From assembly GCA_937959285.1 (NCBI GenBank), contig CALGAR010000049.1, positions 1-40,256 on the forward strand: 40,256 bases of DNA, read 5' to 3'. How positions within the stretch are numbered: position 1 is the stretch's first letter; every line of letters begins with the position of its first letter. Of this stretch, positions 8,266 through 16,115 are shown piece by piece. The position numbers and the translations under genes are program-made. The notes beneath the pieces are model-generated. The model saw nothing but the letters and a program-made list of their open reading frames with translations. It was not told where the DNA came from and did no database searches. This DNA comes from an uncultured Bryobacterales bacterium. Lineage in GTDB: Bacteria > Acidobacteriota > Terriglobia > Bryobacterales > Bryobacteraceae.

Positions 8266-9378
8266 TTAGCCGCGATAGATCGGATCGAGTCCAAGGGGCC
8301 TCTCAAGGACCCTTCGCCAATCAAACAGGGTCGGGTTCGCCGCGTCCTTATAGCGTTCGCTCAGGTACGCCCATCCGCTTGCGCCCGCATTCCCGCCGTA
8401 CTTCGGATGAGCGAAAGCGCCTGTGATGGTGTGGCGTCTTAAGAGCTGGAGGAAGTATCGGGGATTGTTATATGCCTGGTAGTTCCATCCGGGAACGTTG
8501 CCCGACGCCATCTGGTCGTACAGCTCGACGTACATCTCCCGGGGTACCTGGTGCGGTTCGACAAAGGGATTCCGGCGCCGGAAAAGAGACTTAATCTCGC
8601 CGAGGCAGATCTTGTAGTCGATCAGGTGATGGTTCTCTTCTCGCGCTACAAGCTTGTCGATAAAGTTTGCCACGCCTACTGACTCGTCGAAGCGGTACGC
8701 GCCTGGATAGCGCTGCTCCTTGGTTTGGCGGTCGAGAGATTCGTAATATTGCTGTAGGAAACGCTGCCCCTCTTCCGTGCGGAACGGAAGGATGTGATCC
8801 GTGAGCCGCGTCAAGATGTCCATCTCCCATCGCTCGAAGGAGAGCCGTTGTGTGCATCCCTGCGTGAAGAAGCGCGACCACACCGCGCCGTTGTCGAGCG
8901 TTGTCTGCTGCGGGTTAATGGGATCGAGCTGGAATTCTCCGTCGACCTTGTACTTGTATGTGTGAACCTCTCCTTTGGGAACGAGGGCCGTGACTGTAAA
9001 GTAAGGTGTATCGGCAACGCGGCGCATCGGCAGAGCTGTGTAAATCGGCGCGAACGTACCGATGACCGCCACTTCATCGGGCGCCGGTCTGTCCTGCGGT
9101 GCGCGATAGATAAACGTTACTTCATTCCAGTGATATGCCTCTGTTTCATCGATTTCGTTATAGTGCCCGTCGATGATGGGAAAGCGCCACGCCTCGCAAA
9201 TAGTGGCGCGAGGGTCTGCAGACCCGTATTGTCCGTAGTCGTGCCGCCGGTCGTTGTTGGTACGCGCTAAATGCTTCGCCGCGTAATTAAGGATATACGT
9301 GTCATCCTTCTCAAGAATTCTTCCGCTGAGGAACGCCCGGGAGCGATCGTCGGTGATCGTAACGACACCAGTAGCCAT
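8266..9378 (-). CDS. Fusion of a glycogen-recognition-like domain with gluconate 2-dehydrogenase subunit 3-like domain
   Basis: The 370-residue product has three parts. Residues 1-84 are unassigned. Residues about 85-172 resemble an AMPK/CBM48-type glucan-binding beta sandwich (EVAVIGTFAPIY, then VHTYKYKVDGEFQLDPINPQ and LDNGAVWSRFF). Residues about 180-345 resemble gluconate 2-dehydrogenase subunit 3, with the hallmark HTITGAFAHPKYGGN and a following GW. In known enzymes that subunit has a Tat signal and helps export the GMC subunit; here no signal is visible. GGGAG 7 bases before the ATG supports the start. It is the first gene after the promoter at 9451-9479 and is followed directly by the GMC subunit. 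Domain calls rest on motif recall, not a profile search. Confidence 0.75.
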   Translation of the reverse strand: MATGVVTITDDRSRAFLSGRILEKDDTYILNYAAKHLARTNNDRRHDYGQYGSADPRATICEAWRFPIIDGHYNEIDETEAYHWNEVTFIYRAPQDRPAPDEVAVIGTFAPIYTALPMRRVADTPYFTVTALVPKGEVHTYKYKVDGEFQLDPINPQQTTLDNGAVWSRFFTQGCTQRLSFERWEMDILTRLTDHILPFRTEEGQRFLQQYYESLDRQTKEQRYPGAYRFDESVGVANFIDKLVAREENHHLIDYKICLGEIKSLFRRRNPFVEPHQVPREMYVELYDQMASGNVPGWNYQAYNNPRYFLQLLRRHTITGAFAHPKYGGNAGASGWAYLSERYKDAANPTLFDWRRVLERPLGLDPIYRG

Positions 9379-9450
9379 AACTGAACTCCCTATTAAATAA
9401 CGCGGAAATCTGGCGGGCTTTAGTGCCAGGCGCGCATCACGTGCATTGGG

Positions 9451-9479
9451 AGTATATGCAGAGTTTACATGTGGGTCAA
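9451..9479 (-). promoter_or_regulatory. Sigma70-type promoter of the 9378-to-1866 operon
   Basis: On the minus strand TTGACC (9479-9474) and TATACT (9456-9451) are separated by exactly 17 bases, one mismatch from consensus in each box. Transcription would begin near 9444, giving a leader of about 65 bases before the ATG at 9378. It is the only strong promoter match seen in this intergenic region and points into the operon. Confidence 0.7.
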
Positions 9480-9563
9480 TGCGTTTTTAGATACTAACAG
9501 GAAGTTTTCGCGTTGGCTTTTCGTTCGACACTTTAGTCAACGCGAATCTTTCGAGTTGCATGA

Positions 9564-9579
9564 CGTAACGTGTATTACG
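9564..9579. promoter_or_regulatory. Palindrome CGTAA-N6-TTACG, copy 1 (candidate operator)
   Basis: A 5-bp perfect inverted repeat with a 6-base spacer lies about 85 bases upstream of the -35 box of the glucan operon and about 38 bases beyond the stop of the MFS gene. The surrounding sequence extends the symmetry to 8 bp with one mismatch (9564-9584). The same half-sites with the same spacing recur at 10987-11002. It lacks a T-run, so it is not a convincing terminator. Confidence 0.45.
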
Positions 9580-9616
9580 TTGCGAAGCTACGTAGCAGGA
9601 AGGAAGGCAGGACTGT

Positions 9617-10966
9617 CTATCTGTCGCCTCGTTCTTCACCGGATGCGTCGGCGGCTCGGGGTTCGGTCACATCGATAGTCATATGTTGAGGAGGCTCGCC
9701 GCTGGCCAGGCCCTGCGCGATGATCAGCCGCTGGCCTTCAGCTCGCCGAAGCGGGAGGCGTAGGCTGAACCAGGCGGCGATCATCAGGCAGCAAACGCCT
9801 CCGACTCTCACTGTGTAAGGAGCGCCGATGGCTTCAGCGACAGAGCCTGCCAGCATTGCGCCCATCGGCGCAGTTCCGAGAAACATCATTGCGTAGATAG
9901 CGCTGACCCGACCGCGCAGTTCGTCGGGCACCATCGCCTGGATCAAGGTGTTGGAACAGGCCATTTGCAGCATCATGCTATAGCCGACGGCCACGAGCAG
10001 GATGCTCGACAACACCAGCGACGTGGAAAGTGAAAACAGAATGAGACTGATTCCGAAAGAGGCTGAGGCTGTTGCGACCCAACGTCCGAGGCCGATTACT
10101 TCGGTGCGCATGGCGAGCGTAAGTGCTGCCGCGAGCGCGCCAACGCCGCTCGAACCCATCAGGATGCCGAGCGCGCCCGGGCCGCTTCCGAGGACGCGGT
10201 CGGCGAAGACCGGCATGAGCACGGTAAAAGGCATGCCAAAGACACTTGTAAGCGCCACGGTGAGGAGCAGCCCGCGTACAGGCAGGGTGTTGTATGCGAA
10301 ACGGAAGCCATCTGCAATCGCGTTGCGGCTCAGCGCCTGCTGTGTCCGCCGGGGTTCCGCCCTCATCATCAGCAGAGCGATCACGACGGCGGCGTAGCTG
10401 ATGGCGTTCACCGCAAAACACCAGGCTTCGCCAACCTGCCCCACAACCAGGCCGGCAACGGCAGGGCCGACAACCCGGGCGCCGTTGAACATGGAAGAAT
10501 TCAGAGCGATTGCGTTTACCAGGTCCCTCCTCTCCACAATGTCGACCACGAAAGCCTGGCGCGACGGCACATCTACTGAGAGAATCGTTCCCTGAATTGC
10601 AGCAATGACAAGGACTTGTATGACAGTTACCTTGTCTGCGAATGTGAGCGTGGCCAGAATCGTGGCGGCAATCATGGCGGAGGACTGGGTCACGATCAGG
10701 ATCTTCCTGCGGTCGAAACGATCGGCGATGAGCCCACCGAATGTGGACAGCAGGAACACCGGGGTCTGTGCCGCGAACGTTACCGTACCCAGCAGCAGGG
10801 AGGAGCCCGTCAGGCGGTACACAAGCCAGGACTCGGCAATCGTGTTCATCCAGGTGCCAACGAGGGAAATTAATTGACCAGTGAAGAACAGCCGGTAGTT
10901 GCGGCTCCGGAAGGCGCGCAGCAGCCGCTTCAAAGCGCCCGCGCCGTTAGTGTCCCCGCCATTCAT
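9617..10966 (-). CDS. MFS exporter (MFS_3/EntS-like family)
   Basis: This 449-residue integral membrane protein has the opening of the MFS_3 exporter group (FRSRNYRLFFTGQLISLVGTWMNTIAESWLVYRLT) and the loop signature GGLIADRFDRRK between helices 2 and 3. About twelve hydrophobic segments follow, with a second-half GRVSAIYAMMFLGTAPMGAML. Relatives export siderophores, drugs or metabolites using the proton gradient. The soluble C-terminal tail (about 35 residues) is unremarkable. A palindrome (10987-11002) lies 21 bases upstream of the start and recurs downstream beside the glucan operon, which suggests common regulation. The substrate cannot be inferred. Confidence 0.85.
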   Translation of the reverse strand: MNGGDTNGAGALKRLLRAFRSRNYRLFFTGQLISLVGTWMNTIAESWLVYRLTGSSLLLGTVTFAAQTPVFLLSTFGGLIADRFDRRKILIVTQSSAMIAATILATLTFADKVTVIQVLVIAAIQGTILSVDVPSRQAFVVDIVERRDLVNAIALNSSMFNGARVVGPAVAGLVVGQVGEAWCFAVNAISYAAVVIALLMMRAEPRRTQQALSRNAIADGFRFAYNTLPVRGLLLTVALTSVFGMPFTVLMPVFADRVLGSGPGALGILMGSSGVGALAAALTLAMRTEVIGLGRWVATASASFGISLILFSLSTSLVLSSILLVAVGYSMMLQMACSNTLIQAMVPDELRGRVSAIYAMMFLGTAPMGAMLAGSVAEAIGAPYTVRVGGVCCLMIAAWFSLRLPLRRAEGQRLIIAQGLASGEPPQHMTIDVTEPRAADASGEERGDR

Positions 10967-10986
10967 CGTCAGCTGGATGCGAATCC

Positions 10987-11002
10987 CGTAATCACTGTTA
11001 CG
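10987..11002. promoter_or_regulatory. Palindrome CGTAA-N6-TTACG, copy 2 (candidate operator)
   Basis: The half-sites and spacing are identical to those at 9564-9579, but the central six bases differ, as expected of a protein-binding site. It lies 21-36 bases upstream of the MFS start codon, where a bound repressor would block initiation. No clear -10/-35 pair was found around it. Confidence 0.45.
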
Positions 11003-11089
11003 ACATCCGCTTCACGGAAGTAAGACCGTTTTCGATGGCGGTTTGTTGCTCGTTTGTGGAAGTGAGGTTGCTGGCCGCGGCCCTTTCGC

Positions 11090-12826
11090 TCAGGCGCTCT
11101 GGTGGAACAGCTCGGCTCGAATCCGCTCTCGTTCCGCGTCGAGCTGGTCAGGGGTCGCGCCGAGCTTGCGCAGGATGCTGTCGGTCATCGCCAGCGCGAC
11201 TTCGCCTTCGCCGGCAAAGACTTCGTCGGCGCCCGCCTTCTTCATGGATTCGGCTTGCAGCAGATAGTCGACCCTTGAGACCACGTGGAGCCTCGGATTG
11301 ATCTGGCGCGCGATTCGAATCGCTTCGGTCGCATTCGCCGAGCCGGAAGTACTCAGGATCAAGCTGGCTGCTTTGGCGATGCCTGCCTGCTCGAGAACCT
11401 CCTTCTGATTGGCATCACCGTATACGGCCTTAAGGCCTCGGGCCCGGAGCTGCTTATGCGTCTCGATGTTCATTTCAATGATCGTCGGCTCAATTCCGCG
11501 CTCCTGCAGCAGTCGGGTCACGGCCCTCCCGATCGGTCCGTAGCCTACAACGATTGCGCGATGGGACGCTTCAGTCTCATGGTCCACAGGCTCATCAATC
11601 ATTGCTTTGGCTGCTTCGCGGTTCAGGAGCCTCCACAGGCGCGGATGGCGCCTCAGCGCCGCTTCCAACGGCTTTCGGGCCCGGTAGAGCACTGGATTGA
11701 GCATGATCGAGATAATAGCCGTTGCCACCAAAGGATTCATTGCCTCCTTCGGTAGTGCTCCTAACTGGATTGCCAGCGCGGCAACCAGGAATGAGAACTC
11801 GCCAATCTGAGCCAGCACGATCGCAACGCCCAAGCCTACGCGGGAACTGTAACCCATGAGAGCCATGATGACCATCGCAGCCAAGGGCTTGCCGATCATC
11901 ACGATGGCCAGGGTCGCCAGGATGAGCAACGGCGCTTCTATAAGCTGCCGCGGGTCGAACAGCATGCCCACCGAAAGAAAGAACATGACGGCGAACGCGT
12001 CTCGCATGGGCAGAGCTTCCGCGCCGGCTCGGGCGCTAAAGTCCGATTGACCCACAACCATTCCGGCAAGAAACGCGCCCAACGCCACCGAGACGTCGAA
12101 GTAATGGGCCGAACCTGCCGCAATACCGAGCGCCGTGGCCAGGACGCCAAGGGTAAACAATTCACGTGAGTGCGTTTCCGCAATCTTGTTTAACAGCCAC
12201 GGAATAATCCGACCGGCGGCAAACAGGGTGAACGCAATGAACACCCCCAGCTTGATGGTAGCCATGCCAAACGAAATCGGAAGGCTGGTGGAGCTGCTTT
12301 TCACGGCAGGCGAAAGGAGGACTGGCAGGATGACCAGGACAAAGACGGTCAGTATGTCCTCCATGACGAGCCAGCCGACGGAGATTCTGCCGGTCGGGCT
12401 TTGGAGTTCGCCGTTGTCCGCCAGCACTCGAATCAGGACCACGGTGCTCGCGACGGACAGCGCTACGCCGAAGACGATTCCGCTCGACCAGTCCCAGCCG
12501 AAAGACCTCACCGTCAGCGCTCCAAGGAGAGTGGCCACAGTGCTTTGGCCGATTGCTCCGCCGATGGCGACTCGCCGGACAGCGAGCAGGTCCTTCAGGT
12601 GAAAATGAAGGCCGACGCCGAACATCAGCAGAATCACGCCCAATTCCGCCAGTTGGTCGGCCAGTTCTTTGTCCGCGATGAAACCTGGGGTATGGGGGCC
12701 GACGAGCACGCCGGCTAGAAGGTAGCCGACGATTGGCGACCATCCCAGGCGCTGAGTCAGGTAACCCAAAGAGACCGCACCAAGGAAGCCGGCAGCCAGC
12801 GTCCAGAGCAAGTCGAGATTGTGCAT
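11090..12826 (-). CDS. Kef/YbaL-type cation:proton antiporter with RCK domain
   Basis: The 578-residue protein has an N-terminal CPA2 antiporter domain of about twelve membrane segments (LGYLTQRLGWSPIVGYLLAGVLVGPHTPG; later SVALGAFLAGMVVGQSDFS with the ion-binding region). A cytoplasmic RCK_N (TrkA-N) domain follows from about residue 415 (AIVVGYGPIGRAVTRLLQERG, a GxGxxG nucleotide fold, then VYGDANQKEVLEQAGI). It most resembles YbaL/KefB, which move K+ out in exchange for H+ under nucleotide or redox control. The RCK segment ends with about 30 charged residues. It is transcribed alone or with the MFS gene 123 bases downstream. Confidence 0.88.
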   Translation of the reverse strand: MHNLDLLWTLAAGFLGAVSLGYLTQRLGWSPIVGYLLAGVLVGPHTPGFIADKELADQLAELGVILLMFGVGLHFHLKDLLAVRRVAIGGAIGQSTVATLLGALTVRSFGWDWSSGIVFGVALSVASTVVLIRVLADNGELQSPTGRISVGWLVMEDILTVFVLVILPVLLSPAVKSSSTSLPISFGMATIKLGVFIAFTLFAAGRIIPWLLNKIAETHSRELFTLGVLATALGIAAGSAHYFDVSVALGAFLAGMVVGQSDFSARAGAEALPMRDAFAVMFFLSVGMLFDPRQLIEAPLLILATLAIVMIGKPLAAMVIMALMGYSSRVGLGVAIVLAQIGEFSFLVAALAIQLGALPKEAMNPLVATAIISIMLNPVLYRARKPLEAALRRHPRLWRLLNREAAKAMIDEPVDHETEASHRAIVVGYGPIGRAVTRLLQERGIEPTIIEMNIETHKQLRARGLKAVYGDANQKEVLEQAGIAKAASLILSTSGSANATEAIRIARQINPRLHVVSRVDYLLQAESMKKAGADEVFAGEGEVALAMTDSILRKLGATPDQLDAERERIRAELFHQSA

Positions 12827-13105
12827 CGTGATGCTATTCCCCGTAAGAACGTAAATGTCTTCGCAACCACAAGTGGCTCAGGATACTTCCTCCCTGACTC
12901 ACGATGCTCGTGGCGTCCACAATCAGCATGAAATCAATTAACGGTGGAGAGGGCGCCGCCGCCGTGGATGCCGTAAAGGCTCGGGCAGCACAAAGCGCCT
13001 GAGACGGACGGTGAGTGTCAGGGTGTCGTCTCTTCCCCGCATTCTTAATGGTACCAAGCTTCGGTCTCCGCTTCGCATTGTTGACAAATTTATAAGAGTG
13101 CAAAC
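12827..13105. other. Intergenic region, no feature recognised
   Basis: These 279 bases separate two minus-strand genes and should hold the promoter of the antiporter gene. I found no good -35/-10 pair, hairpin terminator or RNA gene. A 99-codon minus-strand open frame across it has no coding character. Confidence 0.5.
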
Positions 13106-13615
13106 TCAGGACGGATAAGGGATAGGGCGACATTCATGCTTGCCGGCTTTTAGCCGGACCCATTGCCACGTCAGCGCCTTCCCTTCAGGGATGGCATCCC
13201 ATAGGGCGCGAGCTCTGTCAAGGGCGGCGCAGGCGCGGATCACGTCCGCTTCACAGATGGGAGCGTGGCCGAGGCCCGGGCCCGCGGTACGCTGGCCGCT
13301 CCAAACCCGATGTGCCCAAGACACTGCCATTTCAGCCTCCATCACGCGAGGCGCCATCTTGCGCAGAACCTTGAGCCCGCTTCTTCTGTGCCGTCTTCGC
13401 TCGAGTGGCTCAAAATCTCCGTAAGTAGCTCCAAGCCGAATACTTTCCCAGAAACCCCCGTCGAGGTTCAGTGCCTCCTCTACCGCTGCATGGGCCAGGT
13501 CGTGCGGAATCGTTGGGCCAGTCTCCCGAGGCGGACGGCGGATGTCCGGCCCCGTTCTTCCCCTGACTTCGATCGCGTGGCGGTTACCGGGCAGTTTGAT
13601 GAACGTTATCTCCAT
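13106..13615 (-). CDS. Conserved hypothetical protein
   Basis: The product from the ATG at 13615 is 169 residues; AAGGG lies 7 bases upstream, and the additional 16 residues available to 13663 (MNNAPRTTGF...) look non-coding. The opening MEITFIKLPGNRHAIEVRGRTG, followed by IPHDLAHAAVEEALNLDGGFWESIRLGATYG, is a pattern I associate with an uncharacterised bacterial family sharing a 'PHDL.H..VE' segment. It has no signal peptide or membrane segment. The second half contains a helical stretch (ACAALDRARALWDAIPEGKALTW). No function is assigned. It is divergent from RNase R with about 100 bases between starts. Confidence 0.65.
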   Translation of the reverse strand: MEITFIKLPGNRHAIEVRGRTGPDIRRPPRETGPTIPHDLAHAAVEEALNLDGGFWESIRLGATYGDFEPLERRRHRRSGLKVLRKMAPRVMEAEMAVSWAHRVWSGQRTAGPGLGHAPICEADVIRACAALDRARALWDAIPEGKALTWQWVRLKAGKHECRPIPYPS

Positions 13616-13700
13616 CGCTCGGCCCTTGGACCTGAAACCAGTCGTCCGCGGTGCATTGTTCATAATACTCGTCCAGCGGCGTCCGGGAAGCGGGGAAAGT

Positions 13701-13706
13701 TATACT
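13701..13706 (+). promoter_or_regulatory. Possible -10 box immediately before RNase R
   Basis: TATACT lies 10 bases before the GTG start of the RNase R gene. Initiation about 7 bases downstream would leave a leader of only a few bases. No good -35 box is seen 16-18 bases upstream, so support is limited. Confidence 0.3.
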
Positions 13707-13716
13707 GAAGCTAGCT

Positions 13717-16020
13717 GTGGCGAGAACGGCTACTCGCATCAACGAACCCTGGCTGCTTCAGCATATAGCCTCACTTCCTCACGGCCGGACAACCTTCAAG
13801 CACCTGATCCGGGAACTCGGGGCGAGAGGGGAAGAACGCGCCATGCTTCAGGAAACGCTCTCGCGCCTAACGGATCGGGGTGAACTGATTGAGGTGCGGC
13901 GCGGCCACTATGCCCTAGCCCGCCAGAGCAGGGAATTCGCCGTTGGCCGTCTCAACATGCACCGCGACGGCTACGGTTTCCTCATTGCCGATTACCCGAC
14001 TGATTGGATACGGGGCGACATCTATATCCCGGCCCGGTCTGCGGAGAAGGCAATGCACGCGGATCGCGTGGTCGTGCGGATCACCCACGTCGACGAGAGC
14101 GGCCGCGCGGAAGGCGAGATTGTTCGAATCCTGCGGCGTGCGCATGCGACCGTGGTTGGCGTTTTCCGCGTCAGGCGGCGCGGCAATTTCGTGGAGCCGC
14201 ACGACGAGCGTATCCGCCAGTGGATTGAAATTCCGGAAGGAATGGAAATTCCCCTGCAAACAATGGTGGATCGCATCGGGGTCCAGCCGGTCGAGGTGAG
14301 CGGACCGGAGGACCTGGACGGCATGGTCGTCAACGTGGAGATCCTCGAGTTTCCACAAGAGGGAGAAAGCGGCGTCGGGCGCGTGATCGAGATCCTCGGC
14401 CACCCAGACGATTTTGGCGTCGACGTCGAGATCATGATCCGGAAGCACCACATCCCTCACCGCTTTCCTCCGGAGGTGCTGGAGCAGGCGCAGGAGTTCC
14501 CGGGCACCATCCGGTCGGAAGAACTGGAGGGAAGGCGCGACTTCCGCGGCATGGACATTGTCACGATCGATGGCGAGACCGCACGGGATTTCGACGACGC
14601 CGTCTGGGTCGATCGTCTTCCCAACGGGAACTACGCGCTTCATGTCCACATCGCTGACGTCAGTCACTATGTCCGTCCGGAGACCCCGATCGATGTGGAA
14701 GCTGCGCTCCGCGGCACAAGCGTCTACTTCCCCGACCGCGCGGTTCCCATGCTCCCCCTCGAACTTTCGACCGAGATCTGCTCGCTCAAGCCCAAGGTGG
14801 ACCGGCTGGTTATGTCGGTGCTGATGGAAATCGACCATTCGGGGGATATCGTTTTCCAGGAGTTCGTTCGCGGTGTGATCTGCAGCGTCGAACGCATGAC
14901 CTACACCGACGTGCATCTCATTCTGGAGAACGACAAGGGGCTGCGCGAGCGTTACGCGCCGCTTGTCGAACGCTTCGAGCTGATGCGCGAGCTGGCGATG
15001 ATTCTCAATCGCAAGCGCATGAAGCGTGGCTCGATCGACTTCGACATGCCGGAGCCGCTCATCACCTTTGATGAGTTCGGGGAGATGATCGGCATACTCC
15101 GAAGCCCGCGAAACATCGCGCACCGCATCATCGAAGAGTTCATGCTTGCGGCGAATGAGGCCGTGGCATCGGCGCTGGACGCCGAGGAAATTCCTACCAT
15201 CTACCGGATTCACGAGCCGCCAGACCCAAAGCGGATCATGGAATTTGAGGAGATCGCCGCCCACTTTGGCTACAGCCTGGGAGTGGGGGCGGTTCCCGTC
15301 AAGCGGTTTCCGATCGTGGACCGCAGGCGGGACGGGCGAAAGGTCCGGCGCGACCTTACGCTGCCGAGCGAGGAGCTGCAGGTCTCATCGCGCAACTACC
15401 AGAAGCTGGTGGCGAAGATTGAGGGCAAGCCGGAAGAGAGAATCCTCAGCTACCTCATGCTGCGGTCGCTGAAGCAGGCGCGGTATAGCGAGAAGAACAA
15501 CGGCCACTTCGCCCTGGCGACACGGGAATATACGCACTTCACCTCCCCGATCCGGCGGTACCCGGATCTCATCGTGCACCGCGTGCTCGGCGCCCGAATC
15601 GATGGCAAAGCGCCTCCCTTTACACCGGAGAGACTGCGTACGATTGCCGAGGAGTGTTCTCAAAGCGAGCGGCGCGCGGCCGAGGCAGAGCGCGAACTCG
15701 TGGAGTGGAAGAAAGCCAAGTTTATGGTGGACCGCGTCGGCGAAGAGTTTGACGCGCTCATTATCAGTACATCCAGGTTCGGATTTTGGGTGGAGCTGAG
15801 CGATCTTTTCATCGAAGGCCTGGTGCCCATCGATACGCTTCCCGGCGACCGGTATAACTACCACGAAAACACGCGTAAGATCATTGGCGAAAGGACACGC
15901 CGCCAGTACTCGATCGGCGACTCGGTCCGCGTCCGCCTCGACCGCGTCGATGCCGTCGAGCGAAAGCTTCAGTTCTCCGTGGTGGCGCCGGAGCTTAATC
16001 GGCGCAAGCGCTCCCGCTGA
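13717..16020 (+). CDS. rnr: Ribonuclease R (3'-5' exoribonuclease)
   Basis: The 767-residue product has the full RNase R/VacB layout: an N-terminal winged helix (about 10-65), cold-shock domains (about 70-225), the RNB catalytic domain (about 265-600) and an S1 domain near the C-terminus (about 665-745). The catalytic Asp cluster is visible as DGETARDFDDA (285-295). It degrades structured RNA from the 3' end. The start is GTG; the winged helix begins almost at once, so no later start is acceptable, although no Shine-Dalgarno is evident and a TATACT sits only 10 bases upstream. The C-terminus is short and basic (NRRKRSR). Confidence 0.93.
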   Translation: MARTATRINEPWLLQHIASLPHGRTTFKHLIRELGARGEERAMLQETLSRLTDRGELIEVRRGHYALARQSREFAVGRLNMHRDGYGFLIADYPTDWIRGDIYIPARSAEKAMHADRVVVRITHVDESGRAEGEIVRILRRAHATVVGVFRVRRRGNFVEPHDERIRQWIEIPEGMEIPLQTMVDRIGVQPVEVSGPEDLDGMVVNVEILEFPQEGESGVGRVIEILGHPDDFGVDVEIMIRKHHIPHRFPPEVLEQAQEFPGTIRSEELEGRRDFRGMDIVTIDGETARDFDDAVWVDRLPNGNYALHVHIADVSHYVRPETPIDVEAALRGTSVYFPDRAVPMLPLELSTEICSLKPKVDRLVMSVLMEIDHSGDIVFQEFVRGVICSVERMTYTDVHLILENDKGLRERYAPLVERFELMRELAMILNRKRMKRGSIDFDMPEPLITFDEFGEMIGILRSPRNIAHRIIEEFMLAANEAVASALDAEEIPTIYRIHEPPDPKRIMEFEEIAAHFGYSLGVGAVPVKRFPIVDRRRDGRKVRRDLTLPSEELQVSSRNYQKLVAKIEGKPEERILSYLMLRSLKQARYSEKNNGHFALATREYTHFTSPIRRYPDLIVHRVLGARIDGKAPPFTPERLRTIAEECSQSERRAAEAERELVEWKKAKFMVDRVGEEFDALIISTSRFGFWVELSDLFIEGLVPIDTLPGDRYNYHENTRKIIGERTRRQYSIGDSVRVRLDRVDAVERKLQFSVVAPELNRRKRSR

Positions 16021-16028
16021 TACTCCCC

Positions 16029-16056
16029 TTTGCCTCGATTCGCAAAATGATATAAC
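16029..16056 (+). promoter_or_regulatory. Weak candidate promoter of the TonB-dependent receptor gene
   Basis: TATAAC at 16051-16056 is preceded by TTTGCC at 16029-16034 with a 16-base spacer. The -10 box is reasonable and the -35 poor. Transcription would start about 50 bases before the ATG at 16116, in the gap after RNase R. Confidence 0.3.
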
Positions 16057-16115
16057 CTCTACCCCCAGCCGTGAAGCTACGGCAGAGCGCGGTTCTGAGG
16101 AGATCGAGGAGAAAG

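Noticed and set aside
11095..11130. T-loop-like GCTCGAATCC suggesting a tRNA
   Set aside because: It lies within the antiporter coding region and no acceptor stem or anticodon arm can be built around it.
12834..13133. 99-codon minus-strand ORF in the antiporter upstream region
   Set aside because: Composition is Ser/Arg/His-rich with no domain or ribosome binding site, and it overlaps the end of the hypothetical gene.
13915..15264. Minus-strand 449-codon ORF opposite RNase R
   Set aside because: His/Asp/Val-rich antisense frame typical of high-GC codon bias; RNase R motifs lie on the plus strand.
16071..16115. GTG start for the TonB-dependent receptor
   Set aside because: The 15 extra residues are basic and not part of a signal peptide; ATG at 16116 has GAGGAG at good spacing.
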